From contig CP022705.1 of NCBI GenBank assembly GCA_003491285.1, positions 248,001-312,000 on the forward strand: a stretch of 64,000 nucleotides of DNA, written 5' to 3'. Both the position numbers and the translations under genes were made by a program. The notes beneath the pieces were generated by a model that saw nothing but the letters and a program-made list of their open reading frames with translations, ran no database searches and was not told the DNA's origin. Origin of the DNA: Methanobacterium sp. BRmetb2 (GTDB lineage Archaea > Methanobacteriota > Methanobacteria > Methanobacteriales > Methanobacteriaceae). Below, in pieces: positions 16,036 through 24,974 of this stretch (its first letter is position 1; each line of letters begins with the position of its first letter).

Positions 16036-16581
16036 TTATCTTAGTTTTTCTGCGCCTTTTCCTTTATTTCGAAGTCCACGTGTCTTTTTACCTTCACTAG
16101 TTAGTCCACGGAATACTCGACCAGTATGTTGCTTCTCACAGATCCAGTTTATATTTGGATCGTTTTTAATTGATGGATGGCTTGGATCAACTAATATAAC
16201 TTCGTAGAATTTGAATTTACCGTCTTCCCATACCCAGTAGGAGTTTAATATTTCCATGTTAGGATATTTTCTTGCAACTCTTTCTTCTGCAATCCTTTTA
16301 AGGGACTTCTTAGGGGTTATCTTAGTAACACCCATTCTTTTAGGCTTTCTACCAGCAGTAAATCTTGATTTTCTTCGGCCACCACGCCTAACTCGAGTTC
16401 TAACAACAATATATCCTTTTTTTGCCTTGTATCCTAAGGATCTTGCTCGGTCAATACGGGTGGGTCTGTCAATTCTAGTTATTACACTTTCTCTTCTCCA
16501 TACAGGAGCTCTCTGTTGCATTAGCTCCTTAACGAAGGAATCATCTGGATTTTTCCATGCGTCTCTTACATATTTATACAT
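16036..16581 (-). CDS. rpl15e: 50S ribosomal protein L15e
   Basis: The 181-residue basic protein begins 'MYKYVRDAWKNP' and contains 'RVRRGGRRKSRFTAGRKPKR' and 'NSYWVWEDGKFKFYEVIL', all hallmarks of eL15, which binds 23S rRNA. Its length is slightly below the usual 190-200. GAGGTG precedes the ATG. It heads the L15e-COG1325-rnp3-rnp2 group. Confidence 0.95.
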   Translation of the reverse strand: MYKYVRDAWKNPDDSFVKELMQQRAPVWRRESVITRIDRPTRIDRARSLGYKAKKGYIVVRTRVRRGGRRKSRFTAGRKPKRMGVTKITPKKSLKRIAEERVARKYPNMEILNSYWVWEDGKFKFYEVILVDPSHPSIKNDPNINWICEKQHTGRVFRGLTSEGKKTRGLRNKGKGAEKLR

Positions 16582-16628
16582 TTAAACACCTCTTTGTTCA
16601 GCTTTCGCCACATCCATGGGAATTTATC

Positions 16629-16663
16629 CCAAAAAAAGTTGTTTTTTATCGCCAAAATTGGCG
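16629..16663 (-). terminator. Hairpin plus T run after the histidine kinase gene
   Basis: On the minus strand CGCCAA-TT-TTGGCG (16650-16663), with extra TTAT/ATAA pairing outside, is followed about 12 nt later by seven Ts (near 16632-16638). It lies 80 bp after the kinase stop and before rpl15e, so it probably insulates the two. Confidence 0.5.
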
Positions 16664-16742
16664 GTGATAAATATTGATCACCACTACTTAAAAAGGTTAT
16701 GATAAATGTAAAACATTATCCAGAAAAAAGGATTGGACATTC

Positions 16743-18785
16743 TTATTCTGGAACAATTGGTTGTTCTTTAAATACAATTTCAATTTCTGTTCCATTATCT
16801 CTATTAACTTTAACTTCAGCATTTATCTGATCTGATAATCCATAAATTAGTTTAAACCCCAAGGAATCAGATTTTTCTAAATCAAAATCAGCGGGTAGGC
16901 CAATTCCATTGTCACTTACAATTAATTCATAATGAGAATTTTTGGATAAAAATTCCACTTTTATATTACCCTTTTTATCCTTAGGAAAAGCATATTTTAA
17001 ACTATTAGAAAGTATTTCATTGAGTATTAGTCCAAGAGGAATAGAAGTGTTTATATCTAACATTACTGATTCTACATTTATATCTAGATTAATTTTATTA
17101 TAATCAGTAATATAACTGTTAAAAAGATCTATAGCTAATGCTTGAGCATATTCACCAAAATCAATCCGTTTTAAATCTTTTGATTGATATAATCTTTGAT
17201 GTATAAGGGCCATAGACTTGGCCCGATTTTGACTTTCTTTAAAAATATTTAGAACCGCAGGATCTTTAATGTAGCGAGACTGTAAATTAAGAAGACTTTG
17301 AATAACCATTAGATTATTTTTTACCCTATGATGAATCTCCTTCATCATTAAATCTTTTTCATCCAGAGATTTTTTTAGTCGTTTTTCCAATTTTTTTCTT
17401 TCGGTAATATCTCTAATGACCAGTTGAACTGCTGGTTCATTATTATATGTTATTGGAACATCACCTATCTCTATATCTTTAATTTGGTTATCTAAACTTA
17501 TTATTTTTTCCTCTAAAAAGTTTAAAGATTTTCTTTCAATGTAAACTTGATACAAACGATTTTCGCAAATATCCTTAAATTCAGGGTGTAAAAATCCTAA
17601 AATGTTTTGGTCTATAATTTCTTTAGGACCTTTTGCACCAAAAAGTTTATATGAAGATTTATTGGCAAATACAATTTTATTTCCAATAATTACTAAAATA
17701 GCGTCAGGAGAAAGATCAGTTAAAACTTTGTAACGTTCTTCACTATCACTAAGCTGATGTTCCATCATTTTACGATTAGTTACGTCCTGAATAATGAGCA
17801 TTTTACCCATATTAGATTCATTATCTACGATTGTGGTGATTTGTAATTGAATCCATAAATTCCATGGATATGGTAAAAAAATCTCAGATTCTGATTGATG
17901 ACCTTGATAAAAAGATTTAATATCTGGAAAATCTTTGAAAATGTCATAGAAATTTTTACCAATACTCTCTTCATTTACACCAATTAAATTTGCCGCTTTG
18001 TTAACCTCCATCAAAGTATCTTTATCATCAAAAACCAATAAACCATTTTGCATACTTTTAATAAGTACTTCATCTATAATGGGACGAATAGCTAAAAAAT
18101 CATACTTAAAAATAGCAATAGCGATAAAAATACCGGAAATAGTAATTCCTAAAGGAGTAACATCCAGTCCTGGAATTTGAACTGATCCTGTAGTATAAAG
18201 CAAACTAAAAACTATTGGGGTAATTCCACTAAATATTAACATATATATTTGAGGGCGGTATATCCTGGAAGAACTATTTAAAACAGTTAATAATATAGTA
18301 ATGCCCATTATACTCATTAAAAAGCTATAAATAACATCTATCCAAAAGAAAAGACCGTGCTCATATACAAGAAGAGCGCCTGGGACATTAGAAACTGGGG
18401 TGATGCTGGTCCAAATTAACTGATGTTGAGAATATGTAAAAGCTAAAAATAAGATAAACAAAGGTAAGATCATTAATAACATGATAAAATAAGGTTTTAA
18501 ATATTTATCATATCCCCCATAACTTAATATCAAAATAAACCATAATGGAGGAACAATAGTAACTCCAAGATAGGCAATTTGCACCCAAAATATTTTTAAC
18601 CAGGGCTCCACACTGAAAGCGTCCATGGACGACCCAAAACACCATAAAAATGTGAAAAACATCAATAAAGTAAAATATTTATGTAAATTAGAAGAGCGAT
18701 TTTTATAGCTATAAACTGATAAAAACAATACAATAAAAGCACTCATCAATAATACTGCCCCAAATAAAGAATATTGATACGCCAT
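16743..18785 (-). CDS. Sensor histidine kinase, 7TM + PAS + PAS + HisKA_2
   Basis: The 680-residue protein has an N-terminal histidine-kinase 7TM region (about 5-228), a PAS domain (about 240-345), a second PAS (350-465) and a HisKA_2 dimerisation domain with the phospho-acceptor 'EIHHRVKNNL' (483-492). The ATPase domain has an N-box 'NEILSNSLKYAF' (589-600) and a G-box 'DNGIGLP' (625-631). All catalytic motifs are intact. No response regulator is encoded within the window, so it is an orphan here; the ligand is unknown. The gene is monocistronic with a terminator-like hairpin downstream. Confidence 0.92.
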   Translation of the reverse strand: MAYQYSLFGAVLLMSAFIVLFLSVYSYKNRSSNLHKYFTLLMFFTFLWCFGSSMDAFSVEPWLKIFWVQIAYLGVTIVPPLWFILILSYGGYDKYLKPYFIMLLMILPLFILFLAFTYSQHQLIWTSITPVSNVPGALLVYEHGLFFWIDVIYSFLMSIMGITILLTVLNSSSRIYRPQIYMLIFSGITPIVFSLLYTTGSVQIPGLDVTPLGITISGIFIAIAIFKYDFLAIRPIIDEVLIKSMQNGLLVFDDKDTLMEVNKAANLIGVNEESIGKNFYDIFKDFPDIKSFYQGHQSESEIFLPYPWNLWIQLQITTIVDNESNMGKMLIIQDVTNRKMMEHQLSDSEERYKVLTDLSPDAILVIIGNKIVFANKSSYKLFGAKGPKEIIDQNILGFLHPEFKDICENRLYQVYIERKSLNFLEEKIISLDNQIKDIEIGDVPITYNNEPAVQLVIRDITERKKLEKRLKKSLDEKDLMMKEIHHRVKNNLMVIQSLLNLQSRYIKDPAVLNIFKESQNRAKSMALIHQRLYQSKDLKRIDFGEYAQALAIDLFNSYITDYNKINLDINVESVMLDINTSIPLGLILNEILSNSLKYAFPKDKKGNIKVEFLSKNSHYELIVSDNGIGLPADFDLEKSDSLGFKLIYGLSDQINAEVKVNRDNGTEIEIVFKEQPIVPE

Positions 18786-19098
18786 GTAATATGCTCCTAA
18801 TTTTTTATTGATTTATTTTATTAATATGATAAAATTATGAATAACATTCTGCCTCTATGATTAATATAAGATCTTATAAATTAAAAAAAGGTGGTTATTA
18901 ATTAACTTTATCAAAATAATTAAAAAGATGATCTTTTAAGCCATCCTTCAAGTAAATCCGTGCCTTTTTCTAAAACATTTAATGATTTAAAACCTTATCT
19001 CTGAGGGCAGCGATTTTATTACTTTTAGAAAATTTGCTTTAGAAATAATCAATAATAGTCCATTCATTTTAAAATAAAAAAAAATAAATTTTGTTTAA
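18786..19098. other. Spacer with possible gene remnant
   Basis: On the minus strand a 26-codon frame (18987-19067) and an adjoining frame reading 'KSLNVLEKGTDLLEGWLK' in a different phase look like pieces of one helical protein split by a frameshift. The evidence is weak because the stretch is short. The rest holds nothing visible beyond AT-rich sequence upstream of the kinase. Confidence 0.3.
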
Positions 19099-19419
19099 TT
19101 ATTTTGTTATTTCGTAAAGTATTTTCATGGCTTTTACAAATGGTGGGTTTCCTGAGGTTAAAAGCACAACTCTTAAAACATCCACTATTTCATCTTTGGT
19201 AATGTCAAACTCTTCCATGGCACTTATCATCTGTTTTTTCATTGCACGATCATCTGAAGCAGCTGCTGTAATGGCTAATGCAATTAGTTTCTGGGTTCGA
19301 TAGTCGAGTACTTTACCAGTATAAGCTGCTTCATTTAATTTTACTACTGCATCATAAATGTCAGGGTAATCCTTTTTAACATGTACCATTCCCTTGCCAT
19401 AAAAAACATCTTCTTTCAT
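19099..19419 (-). CDS. Carboxymuconolactone decarboxylase (CMD) family protein without the Cys pair
   Basis: The 106-residue all-helical protein has the CMD/AhpD fold pattern: 'YTGKVLDYRTQKLIALAITAA' leads into the helix where AhpD-type members carry C-x-x-C, and 'DEIVDVLRVVLLTSGNP' follows. Here that site reads 'ASDDRAMKKQM' with no Cys anywhere in the protein, so a thiol peroxidase activity is unlikely. Similar Cys-free members are known among methanogens. Function unknown. SD GGAGGT precedes the ATG. Confidence 0.8.
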   Translation of the reverse strand: MKEDVFYGKGMVHVKKDYPDIYDAVVKLNEAAYTGKVLDYRTQKLIALAITAAASDDRAMKKQMISAMEEFDITKDEIVDVLRVVLLTSGNPPFVKAMKILYEITK

Positions 19420-19643
19420 TTAGGAACCTCCAAGCTATTTTACAGTTTAATATTTTGTTTTTTTTATTATATAAATCTAAAAATTATTGTTAATAGTTTT
19501 AATAAATGAAAAGTTATTTGATAAATAATTTAAAAGAAATTTAAAATTTATTTTTATCCCCTAAAATAAATAAGATAAATTTCAAATATTAATATAATAA
19601 ACTTAGAAATTTATTTTACATCATCTAAAGGGAGGTTAAATTA

Positions 19644-20060
19644 ATGATTAACAAAGAAGAACTGGTTGAAAAAATAGAAAACACAGACTTGGAGAAGTTA
19701 CCTGGAACCGAAGATATTTGGGAAAAAAATATTTATTTAAACAACAAGAAAGTTTTAATAGTGGGTTACAAAGTAGAAGAACCAAGTGAATACATAGAAC
19801 CGGGAAAAGAGGTTGTTAAAACTTATTATTGGTATTGGGAACTTAGAAACAGCCAAACTTGGGAGATTTTATATGAAAATCATGACCAAAATTTTAATTT
19901 TTGCGAATCTGACCTGGATTCTTGGGGTGATGAAGATCGTGTAGAAGATGTGGTAGGGGATATTGATGAAGAAGACGTGTGTAAATGGAGTGAACAAGAT
20001 CTGATTAAAGACATCTCTGAGGATATTGCAGATGAAGTTATGATATGGTTAAAATCTTGA
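19644..20060 (+). CDS. Acidic protein of unknown function
   Basis: The 138-residue protein is very acidic, with Trp/Tyr-rich strands such as 'VKTYYWYWELRNSQTWEIL' in the middle and an Asp/Glu-rich C-terminal half 'DLDSWGDEDRVEDVVGDIDE'. No domain is recognised and there is no membrane segment. Expression is well supported: TTAATATAATAAAC at 19589-19602 is a good TATA box and GGGAGGT stands at SD distance before the ATG. Confidence 0.65.
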   Translation: MINKEELVEKIENTDLEKLPGTEDIWEKNIYLNNKKVLIVGYKVEEPSEYIEPGKEVVKTYYWYWELRNSQTWEILYENHDQNFNFCESDLDSWGDEDRVEDVVGDIDEEDVCKWSEQDLIKDISEDIADEVMIWLKS

Positions 20061-20321
20061 ATTGAATCGAATATTTAAAAGAATTACCTTTTTCTAATTT
20101 TATACTAGAATTTGATGATTTTAACTAAAAAGGAATGCCCATTATTAAATTATATTCTTTTATTTATGTAAATGAAATTTTTAGAAAATGACTACTAATT
20201 ATTCTTCTTAATTAATTCCAATAAATCCTTTTCAAAATTATTTGAGTTTTATTACTTTCAGATTACTTTTAACAAGATTAATGCGAAAAATAAATTAATA
20301 TGAAATTATAAAAAGAGTTTT

Positions 20322-20897
20322 ATGAAAGTCAATAAAAGAAAAATTGCATGGGGCATTACTGGAAGTGGGGAAAAACTTACAGAAACTGTGGAATTAATGC
20401 AAAAATTAAAAGAAAAATACAAAAAAAAGTTTGATATAAGAGTATACATATCAAAAGCCGGAGATCAGGTTTTAAAATATTACAACCTATCTAATGAACT
20501 TGAAACTACTTTTGACAAGACATGGACCGAAATAAATGCTAACGCACCATTTTTAGCCGGACAAATACAACTTGGGAACTACGAGTTCCTATTGATTGCA
20601 CCAGCCACATCAAACACCGTGGCCAAGATATCACTGCGAATCGCTGATACATTACTAACTAATGCTGCCATTATGGGGCAAAAAACTTCAACTCCAATAT
20701 ATATAATGCCAACTGACCCGCGCGAAGGAACAGTTTTAACCAAATTACCAAATGGTAAAGATTTAGAGCTTAAAATAACTAAAGAAGATGCTGAACACGT
20801 TCAAAGATTGACAAAAATGGATAATACCTTTATTTTTGAAGAACCTGAAGAAATTGAAGCAATCTTCGAAAAACATTCTAATAAAAAATCAAGCTAG
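20322..20897 (+). CDS. afpA: Archaeoflavoprotein AfpA-like flavoprotein
   Basis: The 191-residue protein belongs to the flavoprotein fold used by phosphopantothenoylcysteine decarboxylase and dihydromethanopterin reductase. Landmarks are 'KIAWGITGSGEKL' at the N-terminus, 'LLIAPATSNTVAKISLRIADTLL' in two parts at about 89-112 for FMN binding, and 'PIYIMPTDPREG'. The best match I recall is AfpA, an FMN protein that takes electrons from ferredoxin in Archaeoglobus; DmrX-type dihydromethanopterin reductase is the alternative. It stands alone on the plus strand. Confidence 0.75.
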   Translation: MKVNKRKIAWGITGSGEKLTETVELMQKLKEKYKKKFDIRVYISKAGDQVLKYYNLSNELETTFDKTWTEINANAPFLAGQIQLGNYEFLLIAPATSNTVAKISLRIADTLLTNAAIMGQKTSTPIYIMPTDPREGTVLTKLPNGKDLELKITKEDAEHVQRLTKMDNTFIFEEPEEIEAIFEKHSNKKSS

Positions 20898-20934
20898 TAA
20901 AAAAATTTGTTTAAGTCTCAAAAAATAAAATAAT

Positions 20935-21255
20935 TTATTGAAGTTCTTGCAGTGTTACAGTAAAGCTGTATATCTCATAACCATTTTCATCTTTTTCTTT
21001 TCTTATGTCAGTTAAACCTCTGAAATAGTATTTGATATCTCCAGAATTTTCAATGTTCATGGTTAAAGGTTCAAGATCATTGAAACTTTCAAAAAATAGA
21101 TGTATATTGTTTATTATTTCGTTTGGAGCAGAAAAATTAATTGAATTAGCCCCAGCGCGTACAGTTTGGAACTTGACATATTTTTCCTCTACAACTAGAC
21201 TATCATCATTTGATCCACCGGTTTTAGTAAAAACAATTACTTCATCTGAAACCAT
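20935..21255 (-). CDS. Protein of unknown function
   Basis: The product, 106 residues from the ATG at 21255, is a soluble beta-rich protein with 'KYVKFQTVRAGANSINFSAP' near the middle and the C-terminus 'YEIYSFTVTLQELQ'. I recognise no family. The ATG is chosen because AAGGGGG lies at SD distance; a TTG six codons upstream overlaps that SD. The gene is separated from its neighbours by about 40-110 bp on either side. Confidence 0.6.
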   Translation of the reverse strand: MVSDEVIVFTKTGGSNDDSLVVEEKYVKFQTVRAGANSINFSAPNEIINNIHLFFESFNDLEPLTMNIENSGDIKYYFRGLTDIRKEKDENGYEIYSFTVTLQELQ

Positions 21256-21364
21256 ACAAAATGCCCCCTTCAAATTAATTCAATTATTACTGTTAATATT
21301 TTATTCGGAAAAGTATAAAATAATTTGCATTAATGTTTTTTTGTAATGCAATATACTCTCTAAC

Positions 21365-21853
21365 CTAAAATTTGTAGCCTATTTCTCTAAGGAAATTCTC
21401 CCTATACTCCACATCTTTTTCTTCTTCTATTTTATGTGGTTTTAATCCATCTATAACTCCAATTATACCTTTTCCCTGTTTTGATTCTGCGATTAATACT
21501 TCAACTGGATTTGCAGTGGCGCAGAAGAGATTAACAACTTCTGGAACGCTTTTTATCCGTTGGGTTACGTTGATTGGAAAAGCATTTTTCAGGAAAATTA
21601 AAAATGAATGTCCACAACCCATCTCCAAGACTTTTTCACCAGCCAATTTAGTTAACTCATTATTATTTCCAGCAATGCGTACCAAACAATCACCCGATGC
21701 TTCTCCAAAAGCTAATCCAAATTCTGCCTGAGGGACAGTATTTATTATTGCCTCATAAAGATCTTCAACAGTTTTAATGAAATGACCTTGACCTAATATC
21801 AAATTACAATCTTCTGGTGCTTCTAATTTAACCGTGCTCATTTTTATATCCAC
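21365..21853 (-). CDS. Adenosine-specific kinase family protein (PF04008-type)
   Basis: The 162-residue protein matches the small archaeal family annotated as adenosine-specific kinase: 'NLILGQGHFIKTVEDLYEA' near residue 18, 'EFGLAFGEASGDCLVRIAGN' near 44-63 and 'VNLFCATANPVEVLIAES' near 107-124. Length is typical. The biochemical activity rests on structural work on one homologue and is not certain. GTG at 21853 lies seven nt behind GGAGG and is the best start. Confidence 0.8.
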   Translation of the reverse strand: MDIKMSTVKLEAPEDCNLILGQGHFIKTVEDLYEAIINTVPQAEFGLAFGEASGDCLVRIAGNNNELTKLAGEKVLEMGCGHSFLIFLKNAFPINVTQRIKSVPEVVNLFCATANPVEVLIAESKQGKGIIGVIDGLKPHKIEEEKDVEYRENFLREIGYKF

Positions 21854-22399
21854 ATAAAATCCTCCTAAAACTCATATTAATTATATGTTTTTTTGGAAAT
21901 AAATAATGAAAATTTTAATTCAAAATACATCCATTTAAATTAGCACATAAAATTATTGTAAAAAGATCATTTTCATGGCATTAAGGACATTTTATATAAA
22001 TTGTGGATGATTGTTAAGTCATAATATAAAATTGATTTGTTAATTCAAGTATTTTTTAAAATAATTTCCAATAGTTTATTAAATTGACAATAATTCACCT
22101 CATGAAAAACATTAGCATATTATTAATAAAAGACCATTTTAATAGCTACCTTAAATGATAGAGTTGCGACCGTGAAAAAAGTAATAAACGATTAATATAT
22201 ATAGAAGAATTTCCTAATTATCATTAATAATCATGACTAATCATGATTTTTTTATGAATTAATATTTCAATTAAATATTTCATTCTTGAAATTCATTATA
22301 AAATTTTAAAATAAGTACAATACATTAATATAATGGAGCATTTTAGTTTAAGAGAATTTTATGTTACAGTTCTATTAATAACCATTAAAAGGTGTCAAT
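21854..22399. other. Divergent promoter region before the VOR operon
   Basis: This 546-bp spacer separates the adenosine-kinase-like gene and the HTH-cupin gene. Apart from the palindrome at 22229-22248 and a TATA-like ATTAATATAATG near 22325, I see only AT-rich sequence and no ORF. Confidence 0.45.
22229..22248. promoter_or_regulatory. Palindromic operator AATCATGA-N4-TCATGATT
   Basis: AATCATGA (22229-22236) and TCATGATT (22241-22248) are perfect 8-bp inverted arms around CTAA, 150 bp upstream of the HTH-cupin regulator. The 20-bp dyad is of a size bound by an XRE-type dimer, so autoregulation by the adjacent gene is a reasonable guess. Confidence 0.5.
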
Positions 22400-22954
22400 A
22401 TGAAAGAAAAGATCAAAGAAATTGCAGCACGAGTTTCAGAGTTAAGGGAAATTTCTGATATTAGTCCAGAGGAAATGGCTAATTATTTAAGCCTGCCTGT
22501 GGAAGATTACAGAAAATATGAATCTGGAGAAAATGACATTCCAGCCAGTGTTCTATACGAAATTGCCCATAAATTTAATGTGGATATGGGTTTGCTCTTA
22601 ACTGGGGAAGAAACAAGGATGCATATATTTACCGTAACCCGTAAAGATAATGGCGTTGAAGTAGAGCGGAGAAAACAATACAAATACGAAAATATCGGTG
22701 AAAAATTCATTCACAAAAAAGCAGAAACGTTCATTGTTACTGTAGAACCCAAAAATGATGGTAAAAAACCTTCTACCAATTCTCACCCCGGCCAAGAATT
22801 TAATTACATACTGGAAGGGAGTTTAAAAATTTATATTCACAATAACGAAATCGTACTAAAAGAAGGCGACTCAATATTCTTTGATTCATCCTATGAACAT
22901 GCAATGAAAGCCATGGACAATAAATCTGCCAAATTCCTGGCAGTAGTAATGTAA
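22400..22954 (+). CDS. XRE-family HTH regulator with C-terminal cupin domain
   Basis: The 184-residue protein has an N-terminal HTH_3 domain (about 8-62: 'ISPEEMANYLSLPVEDYRKYESGE') and a C-terminal cupin-2 domain (about 110-182: 'HPGQEFNYILEGSLKIYI', 'LKEGDSIFFDSSYEHAMKA') with the expected His and Glu residues. Such fusions sense a small ligand in the cupin and control adjacent genes. It is the first gene of an operon, 13 bp before the acyl-CoA synthetase, so it likely regulates the synthetase and Vor genes in response to an acid or CoA ester. Confidence 0.9.
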   Translation: MKEKIKEIAARVSELREISDISPEEMANYLSLPVEDYRKYESGENDIPASVLYEIAHKFNVDMGLLLTGEETRMHIFTVTRKDNGVEVERRKQYKYENIGEKFIHKKAETFIVTVEPKNDGKKPSTNSHPGQEFNYILEGSLKIYIHNNEIVLKEGDSIFFDSSYEHAMKAMDNKSAKFLAVVM

Positions 22955-22967
22955 GAAAGGTGTTTAA

Positions 22968-24632
22968 ATGTCATCATTATTAGAAAAATTTGTTTCAAAG
23001 AGTGAATTCAAATCATATCAAGATTACCATGATAACTTTGAGATAATCGAACCTGAAAATTTCAATTTTGCCTATGATGTAGTAGATAAATATGCTGAAG
23101 ATGATCCTGATAAAATAGCACTGGTTTGGTGTGACGACAACGAGAACGAAGTAATATTTACCTTTAAAGACCTTAAAAGGTACAGTGACAAAACAGCGAA
23201 TTTTTTCTTAGATTGCGGTATAAAAAAAGGCGATGCCGTAATGCTAACCCTCAAAAGTCGTTATGAATTCTGGTTCTGTATTCTAGCTCTACATAAAATT
23301 GGGGCCATAACTATTCCAGCAACTCACATGTTAAAAAGCAAGGATATTGTTTACCGTTTAAATAAGGCCGACATCAAAATGTTGGTATGCATTGCTGAAA
23401 ATGGAGTGCCTAAAGAATTCGAAGAAGCTGAAAAAGAATGCAAAAATAAATTAGTTAAAGCCATTGTTGGTGATAAACGAGAAGGGTGGCTGGACTTCAG
23501 AGAAGAAATTGAAAAAATTAGTGAAGAATTTGATGGAAAACGTGACGAATTTGGTATTGTAAATGATAATGTATCACTAGTATATTTTTCTTCAGGTACT
23601 ACTGGACTTCCCAAAATGGTAGAACATGACTATACTTATCCTTTAGGCCATATTATCACTGCCAAATACTGGCAAAATGTAATTGAAGATGGACTTCACT
23701 ACACTGTTGCTGATACCGGTTGGGCTAAAGCTATGTGGGGACAAATATATGGCCAGTGGATTGCTGGAAGTGCAGTTTTTGTATATGATTATGACCGGTT
23801 TGACGCAAAAAACATGTTAAAAAAAGCGTCAAAGCATGGTGTTACGACTTTCTGTGCACCTCCTACTATTTACCGATTTTTAATAAAGGAAGATCTTTCT
23901 AAATATGAGTTTTCAACCCTTAAATATGCAGTAACTGCTGGTGAACCTCTCAACCCTGAAGTTTACAATAAATTCTATGAATTCACTGGCTTAAGATTAA
24001 TGGAAGGGTTTGGGCAAACTGAATGTGTGATTTGTATAGCTAACTTTCCCTGGATGAAACCCCGGCCAGGTTCAATGGGAAAACCTTCACCAGGCTATGA
24101 TATTCAATTAATGGATAAAACTGGAAAAATATGCGACGTGGGAGAAGAAGGTGAAATTGTAATAAAAACCAGTGAAAATATGCCGGCGGGCCTATTTAAT
24201 GGATATTACCTTGACCCAGAAAAAACCGAAGAAGTCTGGTATGATGATTACTATCACACTGGTGACACTGCTTGGATGGATGAAGATGGTTACTTATGGT
24301 TTGTTGGTAGAACTGATGATATAATAAAAAGTTCAGGATATCGTATTGGACCCTTTGAAGTAGAAAGTGCTGTTATTTCACATCCATCAGTAGTAGAATG
24401 TGCTATAACTGGATTTCCAGATCCAATCCGTGGTCAGGTAGTTAAAGCAACAATTGTATTAACACCAGATTATGCTCCCTCTGAAGATCTGGTAAAAGAA
24501 ATTCAAAATCATGTAAAACAGGTTACCGCACCCTACAAATATCCACGAGTTATAGAATTTGTGGAAGAACTTCCAAAAACAATAAGTGGAAAAATTAGGC
24601 GTGTGGAGATACGCAGTAAAGATGAAAAATAA
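22968..24632 (+). CDS. AMP-forming acyl-CoA synthetase
   Basis: The 554-residue enzyme has all ANL-family motifs: the P-loop-like 'YFSSGTTGLPKMVEHD' near 205, 'GFGQTE' near 345, 'YHTGDTAWMDEDGYLWFVGR' near 430-449, the hinge 'DDIIKSSGYRIGPFEVESA', and the catalytic Lys region 'PKTISGKIRR' near the C-terminus. It activates a carboxylic acid to acyl-CoA with ATP, giving AMP and PPi. It resembles medium/branched-chain members more than acetyl-CoA synthetase. Its place between the regulator and vorCBA suggests that isobutyrate or related branched acids are substrates; that is inference. Confidence 0.92.
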   Translation: MSSLLEKFVSKSEFKSYQDYHDNFEIIEPENFNFAYDVVDKYAEDDPDKIALVWCDDNENEVIFTFKDLKRYSDKTANFFLDCGIKKGDAVMLTLKSRYEFWFCILALHKIGAITIPATHMLKSKDIVYRLNKADIKMLVCIAENGVPKEFEEAEKECKNKLVKAIVGDKREGWLDFREEIEKISEEFDGKRDEFGIVNDNVSLVYFSSGTTGLPKMVEHDYTYPLGHIITAKYWQNVIEDGLHYTVADTGWAKAMWGQIYGQWIAGSAVFVYDYDRFDAKNMLKKASKHGVTTFCAPPTIYRFLIKEDLSKYEFSTLKYAVTAGEPLNPEVYNKFYEFTGLRLMEGFGQTECVICIANFPWMKPRPGSMGKPSPGYDIQLMDKTGKICDVGEEGEIVIKTSENMPAGLFNGYYLDPEKTEEVWYDDYYHTGDTAWMDEDGYLWFVGRTDDIIKSSGYRIGPFEVESAVISHPSVVECAITGFPDPIRGQVVKATIVLTPDYAPSEDLVKEIQNHVKQVTAPYKYPRVIEFVEELPKTISGKIRRVEIRSKDEK

Positions 24633-24706
24633 TAAAAATTTAGGTTTTAGGTAATTAAATGCTAAAATGCATTAAAAATTAAAAGATTTAATTTAAAGAT
24701 GGTATT

Positions 24707-24973
24707 ATGTCAGAAAACACTAAAAATAAGCAGGCTTATCCCGTTATTAATAAAATAGAATGTAAGGCATGTGAAAGATGTATTCTGACCTGCCCTAAAA
24801 ATGTGCTAAAAATGAGTGATGAAATTAATGAACGTGGATACCATTATGTTATTTATGAAGGAGAAGGATGCAGTGGCTGTGGAAATTGTTACTATACCTG
24901 CCCTGAACCATTAGCTATAGAAGTTCACATCTCAAAATCCAAAAAATCAACTAAAAATGTAGTGGAGGACTAA
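24707..24973 (+). CDS. vorC: Ketoisovalerate oxidoreductase subunit VorC (2x[4Fe-4S])
   Basis: The 88-residue ferredoxin-like subunit has two cysteine clusters, 'CKACERCILTCP' near 20-31 and 'CSGCGNCYYTCP' near 55-66, each giving four ligands for a [4Fe-4S] centre. It carries electrons between the thiamine site and external ferredoxin. It is the first gene of the vorC-vorB-vorA set and ends 1 nt before vorB. The order and sizes match the three-subunit enzyme of Methanothermobacter. Confidence 0.88.
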   Translation: MSENTKNKQAYPVINKIECKACERCILTCPKNVLKMSDEINERGYHYVIYEGEGCSGCGNCYYTCPEPLAIEVHISKSKKSTKNVVED

Positions 24974-24974
24974 A

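Noticed and set aside
18786..19098. Candidate response regulator for the orphan kinase
   Set aside because: The frames seen are short helical pieces without receiver-domain motifs.
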